Source: GAS188 sp963794475 (GTDB taxonomy: Bacteria > Pseudomonadota > Alphaproteobacteria > Rhizobiales > Beijerinckiaceae). Taken from it: a stretch of DNA of 64,000 bases. The notes below the pieces were generated by a model. That model was given only the letters and a program-made list of their open reading frames with translations, was not told the DNA's origin and did not search any database. Location of the stretch: positions 1 through 64,000 of the forward strand of contig CAWCDW010000006.1 of NCBI GenBank assembly GCA_963794475.1, written 5' to 3'. The position numbers were made by a program, and so were the translations under genes. How positions within the stretch are numbered: position 1 is the stretch's first letter; each line of letters begins with the position of its first letter. Of this stretch, positions 48,489 through 58,741 are shown piece by piece.

Positions 48489-49457
48489 TTACCGCACCGC
48501 GCGGCCGCTCTGCGTCCGGGCAACAGCCGCCAGACACGTCAGCTCGAACATCAAATTCGCGGCGTTGATGCAGGTTATTCCGGTTGGGTCCAGCGACGGA
48601 ACGACCTCGCAAATGTCTCCGCCGACGACGTTCAACCCTGAGAGGGTCCGCAAGATCATTTGCAAATCCCGCATCGATATTCCGCCTGGCTCGGGAACGC
48701 CCGTGCCGGGAGCCTCTTTCGGATCGAGCCCGTCGATATCGATCGTGACGTAAGCCGCGCCGTCGCCCATGACGCGCAAAATCTCGTCGCAAATCGCGCC
48801 GCGACCCAGCCCCTCGTACTCGTCCATGGTGATCATGCGGATGCCGGCGCGCGCTCCATAGTCGATGTCATCATCGCCATACCTTGTCCCGCGCAATCCG
48901 ATCTGAATGGTCCGCCGGGGATCGACCAGCTCCTCCTCGATCGACCTTCTGACGAAGGTCGCGTGGTTGCATTTCGTCCCCATGAATTCGTCGAAAGTGT
49001 CGCCGTGGGAATCGATCTGAACGAGCCCAACGGGCCGCTTCGCCGCGATGGCTCGCAGAATCGGAAGCGGCACCGTATGGTCCCCGCCGACGGAAATCGG
49101 AGTTGCGCCTATGGCGTCGATCCGCTCGTAAAAGGCCTGGATCAGCTCCACGCTACGCTCGACGCTCAGCGGATGAGTGGGCGCATCTCCCACATCCCCG
49201 ACATTGCAGAGGCGGTAGGGATTGACCTTGGTCGTGGGGTTCACTTGTCGGATCAGGCGCGATGCCTCTCTCACGCCGGCGGGACCGTGTCGCGATCCCG
49301 ACCGATAGGTCGCGCCTAGATCCAAGGGCACTCCGACCAATGCGATATCCAACGGAGCGGCAATCTGAACCCGGGCGGCGCGCATGAAGCTTGCGATTTC
49401 AGAATACCGCGGGACGACTGAGGAGTCGGTGGGTTGAAAAACTGGCGTCGAGGTCAT
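48489..49457 (-). CDS. Ureohydrolase (agmatinase-like)
   Basis: A 322-residue arginase/agmatinase-family enzyme that releases urea from a guanidino compound. Metal sites are GGDH (His127), IDSHGD (Asp149, His151, Asp153) and TIDIDGLD (Asp240, Asp242). The loop MGTKCNHATFVRRSIEEE is of the agmatinase type. It could be an agmatinase, guanidinobutyrase or another guanidino hydrolase; sequence alone does not decide. It is monocistronic on the minus strand. Together with the creatininase at 31528 it hints at guanidino/lactam nitrogen use, which is speculative. Confidence 0.87.
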   Translation of the reverse strand: MTSTPVFQPTDSSVVPRYSEIASFMRAARVQIAAPLDIALVGVPLDLGATYRSGSRHGPAGVREASRLIRQVNPTTKVNPYRLCNVGDVGDAPTHPLSVERSVELIQAFYERIDAIGATPISVGGDHTVPLPILRAIAAKRPVGLVQIDSHGDTFDEFMGTKCNHATFVRRSIEEELVDPRRTIQIGLRGTRYGDDDIDYGARAGIRMITMDEYEGLGRGAICDEILRVMGDGAAYVTIDIDGLDPKEAPGTGVPEPGGISMRDLQMILRTLSGLNVVGGDICEVVPSLDPTGITCINAANLMFELTCLAAVARTQSGRAVR

Positions 49458-49604
49458 TGTCTTCTTCTCGTCTCGAAGGAGGCGTTTGAAGTTGGTTCTA
49501 CCTTCGCAGAGTTCCCCTCGCCTTTGAAGCCAGCATCGAGAAGTCGAGCGGCTTATGCATGCGGCGCCTCACGAACTGGCGAAGCGCAATGACGCGATCT
49601 TCTT

Positions 49605-51413
49605 CTACGCGGTCAGTGAGGCTGCGGTGGAAACTTGCCCGGACGCTCTTTCCTCTCGCGGGCATCGTCGAAGATGAAGGACCTTGCTGTAGAACTCGTC
49701 CTTCGCATTGCCTCGGCCGGTGCTGATGACGGCCGAGCCCGCGAGTTCCTTGCTGAATATCTCCATCAGCTTGTCGCGCTTTGCCGGTTCGACCGCTCCC
49801 AGCGCATCATCGAGGAGCACCCATCGCGGCGCGTGCAGCAGGACGCGGGCGAAGCTCAGCGCTTGCTGCTCGTCGAGCGAGAGATATCGATCCCAGGATG
49901 CATGTCGGGTGAGCTCGTCGGTAAGGTGCTCGAGCCCGATCCGTTTCAGAGCAGCGCGCAACGCCTCCTCGCTGAAGTTCCTGGAGGGGGCCGGATAGGC
50001 GATCGCATCACACAGCAAGCCCGGCGGCAAATAGGGCTGCTGCGGCAGAAACATCATGTCGTTGCGAGGAGGCAAGCTGATCTTGCCGCGTCCCCAGGAC
50101 CACAACCCGGCCATGGCGAGGAAGAAGGTCGTCTTGCCGGCGGCCGTTTCACCGGTCACCAGAACATGATCGCCGGGTGCGAGCTCGACCTTCGTCTCCT
50201 CCAGAAAGGCGCAGTCGGCCATCGACTCAGGTAGAAAGGTCTCGACCTCCTCGAGAGTGAGCTTGCCTTCACGGTTATCGGAAAATTCAATCCGCCCGTG
50301 GGCCGCGTGGAGGCTGTCCAAAGAGCGCAAGGTCTCGCGGATGGCCACCACGCGAAAGAGCGTGGCGCGCCAATCGGCGATCCGGGAGAAGTTGTCGACG
50401 AACCACCGCAGCGAGTTCTGCACCTGGTTGAAGGCGCCGACCACGATAACGAGCGAGCCCAACGTCAGCTTTCCGCCGAAATATCCCGGCGCGGCCATGA
50501 GGAAGGGGAAGATGATGGCGAGCCAACCATGGCCCGACGTTATCCAAGTGAGGCGCGCCACCCCTCCGGCCAGATTTCGCGTGACCGTGAGGACCGACGC
50601 AAGGACGGTGTCGAGCGAGGCCCGTTCGTCCGCCTCGCCGCGATAGAGCGAGATCAACTCGGCGTGCTCGACGACACGCACCAGCGCGACCCGAAATTCA
50701 GCTTCGCGGGCGTAATGGCGCGCATTGAGGTCGATGAGAGGGCGTCCAACGCGCCAAGTAAGCCACGAGCCGGCAGAGGCATAGGCCAAGGCGCACCAGA
50801 CCATGTAACCTGGGATCGTAAACTCCCTGCCCTCGAGATTGAAGACCACTTGCGCCGAGAGCACCCACAACACGCCGATGAAGCCGAGAAGGAGGAGCGT
50901 CGCTTGGGCGAGACCGCCGCCGAGATCGGCGGAGAGCTCCGACAAATGGCGGGCGTCTTCCTGGATGCGCTGGTCCGGATTGACGCCGTCGTCGCCCGCG
51001 AAAGCAAGCAGATAGGCGTGCTTCGGTCGCAACCATTCGTCGAGCAGATCGCGCGTCAGCCAGGCTCTGAGCTTGACCTTCGAGACCTCCGTGAGCCAGG
51101 TCTGAGCAACGACAAGGCACAGCAGTCCGGAGACGATCATCAAGAACACGACGATCTGATGCAGGAAGTCGCCGAGATCGTAGCGCTGCAAGGCATCGTA
51201 GAGGGCGCCTTGCCAGGCGTTCAGCCTCACCTGTCCGGCCGCGATGGCTCCGATGACAAGCGTTGCCAACACCGGAAATGAAAGAAGCACCCATTTCTCG
51301 GGTGCTCTCTTGATCCCGCGCAAGAGCGACGCGAACTGGGGCCAAACGCCGGCGGTCGAAATGTCGAGGAGCCGCTCTGTGACGGATTGTGGTTTATCGG
51401 CGATCTCGCTCAT
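49605..51413 (-). CDS. SbmA/YddA-like ABC transporter (fused permease-ATPase)
   Basis: A 602-residue half-transporter: N-terminal membrane domain (helices VLLSFPVLATLVIGAIAAG, QIVVFLMIVSGLLCLVVAQT, ATLLLLGFIGVLWVL) and a C-terminal ATPase. Walker A is GETAAGKTT. The signature is LSLDEQQALSFARVLL, and Walker B is WVLLDDALGAVE, with Asp in place of the usual Glu. LS-x-x-EQQ is normal in the YddA/ABCD group, so these changes may be partly family-typical. It probably exports or imports a peptide or lipid-like molecule as a homodimer. The ATG at 51413 follows GAGGGG. It is divergent from the glycosidase operon. Confidence 0.85.
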   Translation of the reverse strand: MSEIADKPQSVTERLLDISTAGVWPQFASLLRGIKRAPEKWVLLSFPVLATLVIGAIAAGQVRLNAWQGALYDALQRYDLGDFLHQIVVFLMIVSGLLCLVVAQTWLTEVSKVKLRAWLTRDLLDEWLRPKHAYLLAFAGDDGVNPDQRIQEDARHLSELSADLGGGLAQATLLLLGFIGVLWVLSAQVVFNLEGREFTIPGYMVWCALAYASAGSWLTWRVGRPLIDLNARHYAREAEFRVALVRVVEHAELISLYRGEADERASLDTVLASVLTVTRNLAGGVARLTWITSGHGWLAIIFPFLMAAPGYFGGKLTLGSLVIVVGAFNQVQNSLRWFVDNFSRIADWRATLFRVVAIRETLRSLDSLHAAHGRIEFSDNREGKLTLEEVETFLPESMADCAFLEETKVELAPGDHVLVTGETAAGKTTFFLAMAGLWSWGRGKISLPPRNDMMFLPQQPYLPPGLLCDAIAYPAPSRNFSEEALRAALKRIGLEHLTDELTRHASWDRYLSLDEQQALSFARVLLHAPRWVLLDDALGAVEPAKRDKLMEIFSKELAGSAVISTGRGNAKDEFYSKVLHLRRCPREERASGQVSTAASLTA

Positions 51414-51524
51414 CTCACCCCTCGCTCGCACGGCGCATGACTCCATGGCGCCATCTGCAATAGTCGCATAAACATAAGATAGGCATCCGGCGAGACATGA
51501 TCGCCTGAATGAGAGGGGCCATCA

Positions 51525-53693
51525 ATGGCGCGATCCGACGAGAAGGCCCGTATCGAGGGTCTCATCGCTGAGATGACGCTCGCGGAGAAGGTGGGCCAGC
51601 TCACCATGCTGAGCGGCGAGCTGGTGCAAACGGGACCCGCCTCCGCGCCCGTGACTTCCGAAGCGATCCGGGAAGGCCGGGTCGGCAGCCTCCTCAATCT
51701 GTGGGGCTCCGAGAAGGTGCGCGAGGTTCAGCGCCATGCCGTGGAAGGCTCGCGCCTCAAGATCCCCCTCTTTTTTTGCCTCGATGTGCTCTACGGGCTG
51801 CGCACATTTTTTCCGATCCCGTTCGGTGAATCTTGCGCGTTCGATCCCGGTTTATGGGAGCGCACGGCCCGGGTCGCCGCGCAGGAATGCGCGGTCGAAG
51901 GCATCGATTTGAATTTTTCGCCCATGATCGACGTGGCGCGCGATCCACGCTGGGGCCGAACGGTCGAAGGTCCAGGCGAGGATGAGTTTTTCGCGGCGCG
52001 TTTCGCCAAGGCCAAGGTGCGTGGCTTCCAGGCTTCGGACCTCTCCGCCGAAGGCACCGTTGCGGCGACCGCCAAGCACCTCGCCGCTTATGGCGCGGTC
52101 CAGGCCGGGCGCGAATATGCGCCGGTCGACATGTCCGAACGGCAATTCCACGAGGTTTATCTGCCGCCCTTCAAAGCCGCCGTTCAGGCCGGCGTCGCGG
52201 CGATCATGCCGGCCTTCACCGACTTCAATGGCACGCCGATGACAGCAAATGCGGCGGTGCTGCGCGATATCGTGCGCCGGCAATGGGGATTCTCGGGGGT
52301 GCTGATCAGCGATTACAGCGCCATCGCCGAACTCGTGGCGCACGGAATCGCACGCGACAAGGCGGAAGCCGCCGCGCGCGCGCTAAACGCCGGCGTCGAC
52401 ATCGACATGATGGGTCACGACACCTATTTCGAGGGCTTGCCGCGCGCCTTGGAAAAAGGTCTTGTGAAGCTCGACGCAATCGACGCGGCGGTGAGGCGTG
52501 TGCTTCAACTGAAGGCGAAGCTCGGCCTCTTCGAGGATCCGTATCGTCGTTGCGGCACGCCAAGAGCGATCGCCGCCAAAGCCGCTCAGCGCGAGCGCAA
52601 GGATCTCGCTCGTGAAGCCGCCTGCCGCTCCTTGGTGCTCTTGACGAACAAAGGTCAGGCATTGCCGCTTCGCGATGACGCCGGCGTAATCGCCGTCATC
52701 GGCCCGCTTGCCGACGCCAAGGGGGAGGACCGGCAACCCGTGGCAGCGACCGAGACGAGCGACAAGCCAATCGCGGTTCTCGAAGGGCTGCGCGGTGCAC
52801 TCGCAAAGGCCCGGGTCGCTTTCACGCCCGGTTGCGGCATCGAGCGGATCAGCGCGGCGGGAAAAGCAAAGGCGCGCGAGCTCACGCGGCAAAGCGATGT
52901 CACCATCCTTTGTCTTGGAGAAACGCTGGCGATGAGCGGGGAGGCTGGAAGCCGCGGGCATCCGGGCCTGCCCGCCTCGCAATGCGAGTTGGCGCGCACC
53001 GTCCTCGCCCAAGGAAAGCCCGTGGTGATCCTATTGTTTTCCGGGCGCCCGCTCGTGTTGCCAGATTGGCTGGTCGAGAAGGCGCACGCGCTCGTGGCCA
53101 CATGGTTCCCAGGCAGCGAAGCGGGACACGCGATCGCGGACGTCTTGACCGGACGCTTCAATCCGGTGGGCCGGCTTTCGATGTCCTGGCCTGTCGATGT
53201 CGGGCAAATTCCCATTTTCTTCGGCGCCCGTCCGACCGGACGCCCTGCCGCCGCGACTGATCATTACACCAGCAAATATCTCGACATGCCGAACGAGCCC
53301 CGCTTCCCCTTCGGGCATGGCTTGTCCTACAGCCGTTTCGACCTCGGTGGACTTCGCGTGGACCGAGCCAAGCTGCGCGCCGGCGAAACAATCGAGGTCT
53401 CGGTGGACGTCGTCAACCAAGGCCCGCTCGCCGGAGAAGAGACAGTGCTCCTCTTCATTCGCGATCAGGTCTCGAGCATGACCCGCCCCTTGCTCGAGCT
53501 CAAGGGTTTCGAAAAGATTTCGCTGGCCGCGGGCGAAAGCGGCACGATCCGCTTCACCCTCGCCGCCGAAGACCTCACTTTTCTCGATCATGACCTCGCG
53601 CCGCGGCTCGAAGCTGGCGCCTTCGATGTTAATGTCGGGCGCAGCGCCGACCGAAACGGATTTCTGAGCACACAGATCGAGGTCATCGCCTGA
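51525..53693 (+). CDS. GH3 beta-glucosidase (BglX-like)
   Basis: A 722-residue family 3 glycoside hydrolase that removes terminal beta-linked glucose. LNFSPMIDVARDPRWGRTVE and EGPGEDEFFAARFA are classic, VLISDYSAIAEL carries the nucleophile Asp, and MPAFTDFNGTPMTANA lies before it. A C-terminal fibronectin III-like domain (VDVVNQGPLAGEETVLLFI) completes the BglX layout. No signal peptide is seen, so it may be cytoplasmic. GAGAGGGG precedes the ATG. It is the first of three glycosidase genes with short gaps, which suggests an operon. Confidence 0.92.
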   Translation: MARSDEKARIEGLIAEMTLAEKVGQLTMLSGELVQTGPASAPVTSEAIREGRVGSLLNLWGSEKVREVQRHAVEGSRLKIPLFFCLDVLYGLRTFFPIPFGESCAFDPGLWERTARVAAQECAVEGIDLNFSPMIDVARDPRWGRTVEGPGEDEFFAARFAKAKVRGFQASDLSAEGTVAATAKHLAAYGAVQAGREYAPVDMSERQFHEVYLPPFKAAVQAGVAAIMPAFTDFNGTPMTANAAVLRDIVRRQWGFSGVLISDYSAIAELVAHGIARDKAEAAARALNAGVDIDMMGHDTYFEGLPRALEKGLVKLDAIDAAVRRVLQLKAKLGLFEDPYRRCGTPRAIAAKAAQRERKDLAREAACRSLVLLTNKGQALPLRDDAGVIAVIGPLADAKGEDRQPVAATETSDKPIAVLEGLRGALAKARVAFTPGCGIERISAAGKAKARELTRQSDVTILCLGETLAMSGEAGSRGHPGLPASQCELARTVLAQGKPVVILLFSGRPLVLPDWLVEKAHALVATWFPGSEAGHAIADVLTGRFNPVGRLSMSWPVDVGQIPIFFGARPTGRPAAATDHYTSKYLDMPNEPRFPFGHGLSYSRFDLGGLRVDRAKLRAGETIEVSVDVVNQGPLAGEETVLLFIRDQVSSMTRPLLELKGFEKISLAAGESGTIRFTLAAEDLTFLDHDLAPRLEAGAFDVNVGRSADRNGFLSTQIEVIA

Positions 53694-53738
53694 GGACCGA
53701 CCGCAAAACCCAATGTGCGGCCGCGGCACCGCGCGGGG

Positions 53739-55058
53739 ATGGAGGAGCAAACCTTGCAAGGCACGAAGAGAAAAGCACCGTCCCGTCGGTCCAAGCCGGC
53801 CAGGCTTTCGGGGTCCAGCCGATCCGACGATGAGCTCCTCGAGCTCGTGCAGCGGCAGACCTTCCGATATTTCTGGGATTTCGCTCACCCTCAGAGCGGC
53901 CTTGCACGCGACCGAAGCGACCCCAAAAGCATCGAGGGGCTCGACACGGTCGTGACGGGCGGATCCGGATTCGGCGCGATGGCGATCATCGTCGCCGCCG
54001 CGCGTAAATGGATCACGCGGCAAGAAGCTGTCGAGCGCCTCCTGAAGATGACAAGTTTCTTGCTCTCCGCCGCAAGCTTTCACGGGGTGCTGCCCCACAT
54101 GCTGAACGGGGCGACCGGCAGGCCCTTCCATTTCACGCGCAAGGACGACGGCGGCGACCTTGTGGAGACCGCTTATCTTCTCGTCGGACTTTTGTGCGCG
54201 AGGCAATATTTCGATCGTGACGAGGCGTCAGAGCGCGGCTTGCGCTGGCGCATCAATCAGCTCTGGGAAGAGACCGAATGGAACTGGCATACGCGCGACG
54301 GCATGAACGTCCTGTATTGGCACTGGAGCCCGAACAACGGGTGGAGCATGAATTACGAGATCCGGGGCTGGAACGAGTGCCTGATTACCTATGTGCTCGC
54401 GGCTTCTTCCCCGCGCTATGCCATCGAACCCGGCGTCTATCACAAGGGTTGGGTCGAGGGGGCGAACTTCAAAAACGGGCGCGATTTCTACGGCATCGAG
54501 CTGCCCTTGGGTCCCGAGTACGGCGGCCCGCTCTTCTTCACGCACTATTCCTTTCTCGGGCTCGATCCACGCGGATTGAAGGACCGCTACGCGGATTACT
54601 GGCAGCAGAACCTCAATCACATTCGCATCAACTACGCCCATTGCGTTCGAAACCCGCACGGGTTCGCAGGCTATGGGCAAAATTCCTGGGGCCTGACCGC
54701 AAGCGACGGGCCGGACGGCTACAACGCCTTCGCGCCCGACAAGGATGCCGGCGTGATCGCGCCGACGGCCGCGCTCTCGTCCATGCCTTACACGCCCGCA
54801 CATTCGCTCGCGGCGCTGAGGCATTTTTACGCAAGGCTCGGCAAGCGCCTCTGGCGCGAATACGGCTTCGTCGACGCCTTTTGCGAGGCGCGAGATTGGT
54901 ATGCGGCAACTCATCTTGCGATCGATCAAGGCCCGATCATCGTCATGATCGAGAACTACAGGACGGGGCTTTTGTGGAGGCTCTTCATGAGCTGCGGCGA
55001 AATTCGCGAAGGCCTCCGGCGTCTCGGCTTTAAAAGCCCTCATCTCACGTCACGATGA
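53739..55058 (+). CDS. GH144-like glucanase (glycoamylase-like domain)
   Basis: A roughly 439-residue protein of the glycoamylase-like/GH144 family, whose characterised members cleave beta-1,2-glucan. Landmarks are LVQRQTFRYFWDFAHPQSGL, DTVVTGGSGFGAMAI, FHGVLPHMLNG, WSMNYEIRGWNECLITYVLA and FFTHYSFLGLDPRGLKDRYA. It lacks a visible signal peptide. The ATG at 53739 is preferred to the GTG at 53715. Standing between a GH3 beta-glucosidase and a GH13 enzyme, it could make oligosaccharides that the GH3 enzyme finishes. The substrate is inferred from the family, not shown. Confidence 0.82.
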   Translation: MEEQTLQGTKRKAPSRRSKPARLSGSSRSDDELLELVQRQTFRYFWDFAHPQSGLARDRSDPKSIEGLDTVVTGGSGFGAMAIIVAAARKWITRQEAVERLLKMTSFLLSAASFHGVLPHMLNGATGRPFHFTRKDDGGDLVETAYLLVGLLCARQYFDRDEASERGLRWRINQLWEETEWNWHTRDGMNVLYWHWSPNNGWSMNYEIRGWNECLITYVLAASSPRYAIEPGVYHKGWVEGANFKNGRDFYGIELPLGPEYGGPLFFTHYSFLGLDPRGLKDRYADYWQQNLNHIRINYAHCVRNPHGFAGYGQNSWGLTASDGPDGYNAFAPDKDAGVIAPTAALSSMPYTPAHSLAALRHFYARLGKRLWREYGFVDAFCEARDWYAATHLAIDQGPIIVMIENYRTGLLWRLFMSCGEIREGLRRLGFKSPHLTSR

Positions 55059-55073
55059 ACCTGTGATGTAGGC

Positions 55074-56691
55074 GTGAGCGACATGGGTGTGGGTTCGAAG
55101 AGCAGCGCCCGCCCCTGGTGGCAGGACGCCGTCATCTACCAGGTTTATCCCCGCTCGTTCCAGGACAGCAATGGCGACGGCGTCGGCGACCTTAAGGGCA
55201 TCATCGAAAGAGCGGATTACTTCGCTTGGCTCGGCGTCGAGGCGGTCTGGTTTTCTCCCTTCTTCACCTCGCCCATGGCGGATTTCGGCTACGACATCTC
55301 GAACTATCTCGACATCGATCCGAGCTTCGGAACGCTTGCCGACTTCGACCGCCTGGTCGGCGCCCTGCACGCGCGAAACATCCGGGTCATCCTCGACTAC
55401 GTGCCCAATCACACTTCGGACCAGCATCCCTGGTTCATGGAATCTCGCAAAAGCCGCGACAACCCCAAGCGAGATTGGTACTTCTGGCGCGATCCCGCCA
55501 CGAACGGAGGGCCGCCGAACAACTGGCAAAGTCTTGCGGGAGGAAACTCCTGGGAATTCGATGCGCACACGCGGCAATATTACTGTCACACCTTCCTCAA
55601 GCAGCAATGCGATTTGAATTGGCGCAACGCCGCGGTTCGGCACGCCATGCATGACGTGCTTCGCTTCTGGCTCGATCGCGGCGTCGATGGATTTCAGGGT
55701 TGATGCGGTGGGGTGCCTCGCGAAGGACCCCGCATTGCGCGACGACCCGCCCAACCCGGACTTTCACCCGGGTGATCCGCCTTTCGCACGCAATCTCATG
55801 GTCAACAGCGCCAATGGCCCAGACATCATGGATTTCGTGGGCGGCATGCGCAGGGTCGTTGACGGGTATCCTCGCGAACCTGTCTTGATCGGAGAGGTTT
55901 ACCTCAAGACAGGCGAGATCGCCCCCTATTACGGCGCCGAGCTCGCCGGCCTGCAGCTTCCGACAAATTTCAATCTCTTGTGGACACCGTGGAAGGCGGG
56001 CCCGATCCTGGAGGTGATCGCGGCCTATGAAGCGGCCTTGCCGGCGGGCGCCTGGCCTGATTGGGTGATGGGAAACCACGACCAGTCGCGCATCGCGAGC
56101 CGGCTCGGTCGAGCGCAGGCCCGCATCGCGATGGTTTTGCTGCTGACGTTGCGCGGCACGCCCATCCTCTATTACGGCGATGAGCTCGGCCTTCAGGACA
56201 TCGCGATTGCGCCCGGCAAGCTCCGCGACCCTTTCGGGCAGAACATGCCCGGGGCGGGCCAGGGACGGGACTCTGAGCGGTGCCCGATGCCCTGGGACGA
56301 GACCGAGAAGGCCGGTTTCACCACCGGCGATCCCTGGCTACCGATCGGCAGCAATGGGCCTGGCTCCTCGGTCGAAGGGCAGCGCAAGGATGCGTCCTCG
56401 ATGCTCTCGATGACGCGGGAGCTCCTCGATCTGCGGCGGCGAGAGCCTGCCCTTTCGCGAGGCCGCTGGTCGGCCTTGTCTGCAGAGAATGAAGTTCTCG
56501 CCTATTTTCGTCAGCTTGGCGATACGCGCTTTGCCGTGCTGCTCAATCTCGAGGACAGGTTCAAGCGCTTGCATATCGCCGATATTCCCTCGGGCCGGGT
56601 TTTATTCTCGACCCACGAGAGGAGCGCGCACCAAACGGTTCATCAGGATATCGAGCTCGCAGCGAATGAGGGGGTGGTCATCGCGTTGTGA
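55074..56691 (+). pseudogene. GH13 alpha-glucosidase, one frameshift at the nucleophile
   Basis: An alpha-glucosidase of the GH13 oligo-1,6-glucosidase group. WWQDAVIYQVYPRSFQDSNG, GYDISNYLDIDP and LDYVPNHTSDQHPWF open the barrel. The frame breaks at 55700: GVDGFQG and a stop, where one extra base interrupts GVDGFRVDAVG, the segment with the catalytic Asp. The second frame carries LIGEVYL (acid/base Glu), MGNHDQSRIASR and the C-terminal domain to 56691. The rest is well preserved, so this could be a very recent mutation or a base-calling error. The GTG at 55074 or ATG at 55083 may be the start. Confidence 0.85.
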
Positions 56692-56789
56692 TCGAAATTC
56701 ACGATCGCGATCGCGCCGACAATTCTTCTTTACGAAATGGATCTGGCCTTGAGCCGGTTGGCCGAGCATCTCTTTCCGCACGGATGAAC

Positions 56790-57653
56790 CTATTGTGCCT
56801 TGCGGCCAGCCATATGCCGCAGATAGGCGATGATCTCCTCGATCTCGGGGTCGCTCAGCGCCTCCTTGTCGAATCCTTGCATCTGCATCGTCGGCCAATG
56901 CCTGAGGGCGGCTGGACTGCGGATGTAGCGTTTGAGTGCCCCGATATCGAAATATTCAGTCGGACTCTCCGGCCTGTTGAGATCCGGCCCGATGTTGGCG
57001 CTGCCGGCGCCGTTGAGCTGATGACAAACGAGACACTGGGTCACGAAAAGGGTTTGCCCGGCGCGAATGGGGTCGCCTGCCGGCAGCGAAGGGTCGACGC
57101 CCAACGCCGGCCAGCGCCTTGCCGGAGATTCCGCGCCGCGGATCGCCGCCACTTGATATGGCCATTGTTCGGTGCGGATTCCGGACGCCTCCGGCGTCGT
57201 CCAGACGACGTAGAACGGCCCAGCACTCACGGTCTTCCCCGCCAAAGGCGGCCAAGGCGTATCGGTGAGCTCGATGGCGAGGTAAGCTCGTGCCGCCCCT
57301 GCGCCAGGATGCAAAATCAGCTCCGCCGGGAGCATGCCGATGAAACCATCGGCTGCGACCGCTTCGAGAACCTCGTCTTTCGGCAAGTCCATGCCGGCGA
57401 GAAGGCGGTCCATGGCGATCGCGTGGTAGTGCATCGGGCGTTTATAAGTTGCATCACGCGTGACATCGATCTGCGTGACGAACGGGCTCTCGAGCAACTG
57501 CTTGCGCGTGAAGCTGTGCTTGCCCGCACCCAATTCGATGGTGAGCACCGGCTCGCTCGCGCGGGCGCTCCCTGCGGACGGGCCAAGCAAGACGCTCGCG
57601 CATATGCCTGCCAGACCGACCAGTCTCGCGATCGAGAGCCAGCCGCATCTCAT
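56790..57653 (-). CDS. Periplasmic c-type cytochrome with N-terminal oxidoreductase-like domain
   Basis: A 287-residue exported protein. The signal peptide is RLVGLAGICASVLLGPSAGS-ARA. Residues about 35-165 (LLESPFVTQIDVTRDATYKR and PMHYHAIAMDRLLAGMDLP) resemble a molybdopterin-oxidoreductase-type domain without obvious cofactor ligands. The C-terminal part is a class I cytochrome c with CLVCH for haem attachment, IGPDLNRPES and a late Met (TMQMQGF) as possible sixth ligand. It probably shuttles electrons in the periplasm; the partner is not nearby. Confidence 0.82.
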   Translation of the reverse strand: MRCGWLSIARLVGLAGICASVLLGPSAGSARASEPVLTIELGAGKHSFTRKQLLESPFVTQIDVTRDATYKRPMHYHAIAMDRLLAGMDLPKDEVLEAVAADGFIGMLPAELILHPGAGAARAYLAIELTDTPWPPLAGKTVSAGPFYVVWTTPEASGIRTEQWPYQVAAIRGAESPARRWPALGVDPSLPAGDPIRAGQTLFVTQCLVCHQLNGAGSANIGPDLNRPESPTEYFDIGALKRYIRSPAALRHWPTMQMQGFDKEALSDPEIEEIIAYLRHMAGRKAQ

Positions 57654-57910
57654 CGCCGCGACCTGTCCGCCATATTCGTCCTCCGCCGGTATCGCGCAAT
57701 GAAACCATAGAGGAGCAGGGTGTTTGCCTCAACGCCGAAGGCTTCGCCGCGGATACAAGCGCGCTCGCCCCCGATCCTCAGAGCGCGCCCATGCGTCAGC
57801 TGATGGCGGCCGCCTTCTGCCTTGCATCGAAGCGATTTCCCATTGCCCGGATTTTTTGTTTCCCTACACCGTGTGAAGCCACGCAATCGAAGAGAAGCGG
57901 GAAACCTCAA

Positions 57911-58630
57911 GTGACAATCACGGCCTTCATTACAGGCGCGACCAGCGGAATTGGCCGGGCCATGGCGGTGAAACTCAGCGACACCGGCTACGAAGTCTAC
58001 GCGGTCGGGCGCAATCGAGCTGCGCTCGAGGAATTGCGGGCTTCACGACCGGCAATCACCCCGATCGCGGTGGATGTCACCGACCGAAGCGCGCTCGAGG
58101 CCCTTGTGAAGGATTTGCGCATAGACGTGCTGATCAACAATGCCGGCATGATGCCGCCATTGGGAAATTTTGCCGATATGGAAATCGCGGACATCGAGGC
58201 CACATTGGCGGTCAACCTCGGCGCCGTCATCCTGCTCACCCGCCTCGTCGTGCCTCAGATGCGTGACAGGTCGGCTGGCCATATCCTGTTTACCGGCTCT
58301 TCCGCGGGCCACGCCGCATTTGCCAACATTGCCGTCTATTCCGCGACGAAGGCCGCCATCGCCGGGTTCGCCGCTTCTTTGCGGGCGGATCTCTCGCCAT
58401 ACGGAATCCGCGTGACGGAGATCGTGGCCGGGCGGGTCGAGACGCCGCTTTACAAAGACATCCTCGACGCCAAGGCTCGTGCCGCGATGTATGCCGGTAA
58501 TGTCGCGGTTCAGCCGGAAGACGTGGCCGAGATGGTCGCGGCCCTGCTGGCTCTACCCTTCCGGGCGGACGTAACCCGCTTCGACATCATGCCGACGCGC
58601 CCCGTCAGCCCAAGCGGCACCAAAACGTGA
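57911..58630 (+). CDS. SDR-family oxidoreductase
   Basis: A 239-residue short-chain dehydrogenase with TGATSGIGRAM, LINNAGMMPPLG, FTGSSAGHAAFANIAVYSAT (Ser, Tyr) and the Lys four residues after the Tyr. The start is GTG at 57911 (VTITAFITGA), since the frame upstream to 57791 is not SDR-like. It belongs to the YdfG-like classical group; substrate unknown. It is followed 111 bp later by another SDR gene. Confidence 0.85.
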   Translation: MTITAFITGATSGIGRAMAVKLSDTGYEVYAVGRNRAALEELRASRPAITPIAVDVTDRSALEALVKDLRIDVLINNAGMMPPLGNFADMEIADIEATLAVNLGAVILLTRLVVPQMRDRSAGHILFTGSSAGHAAFANIAVYSATKAAIAGFAASLRADLSPYGIRVTEIVAGRVETPLYKDILDAKARAAMYAGNVAVQPEDVAEMVAALLALPFRADVTRFDIMPTRPVSPSGTKT

Positions 58631-58741
58631 TCCGCGAACGAGAACCATTTTCGCGGTAGGATCATGCGGCAAAAGCAGGAATTGAGAGAGCATGCCGCGA
58701 TCTCGATCTGAACGCATCCCGCGCAAGGTGAGAATCGAGAG

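Noticed and set aside
48489..49457. IDSHGD in the ureohydrolase considered as an altered metal site
   Set aside because: Ser in place of Ala between Asp and His is allowed in the family signature, so it is not unusual.
53031..54206. 391-codon open frame opposite the GH3 and GH144 genes
   Set aside because: Both sense genes show strong family motifs; the antisense frame has none.
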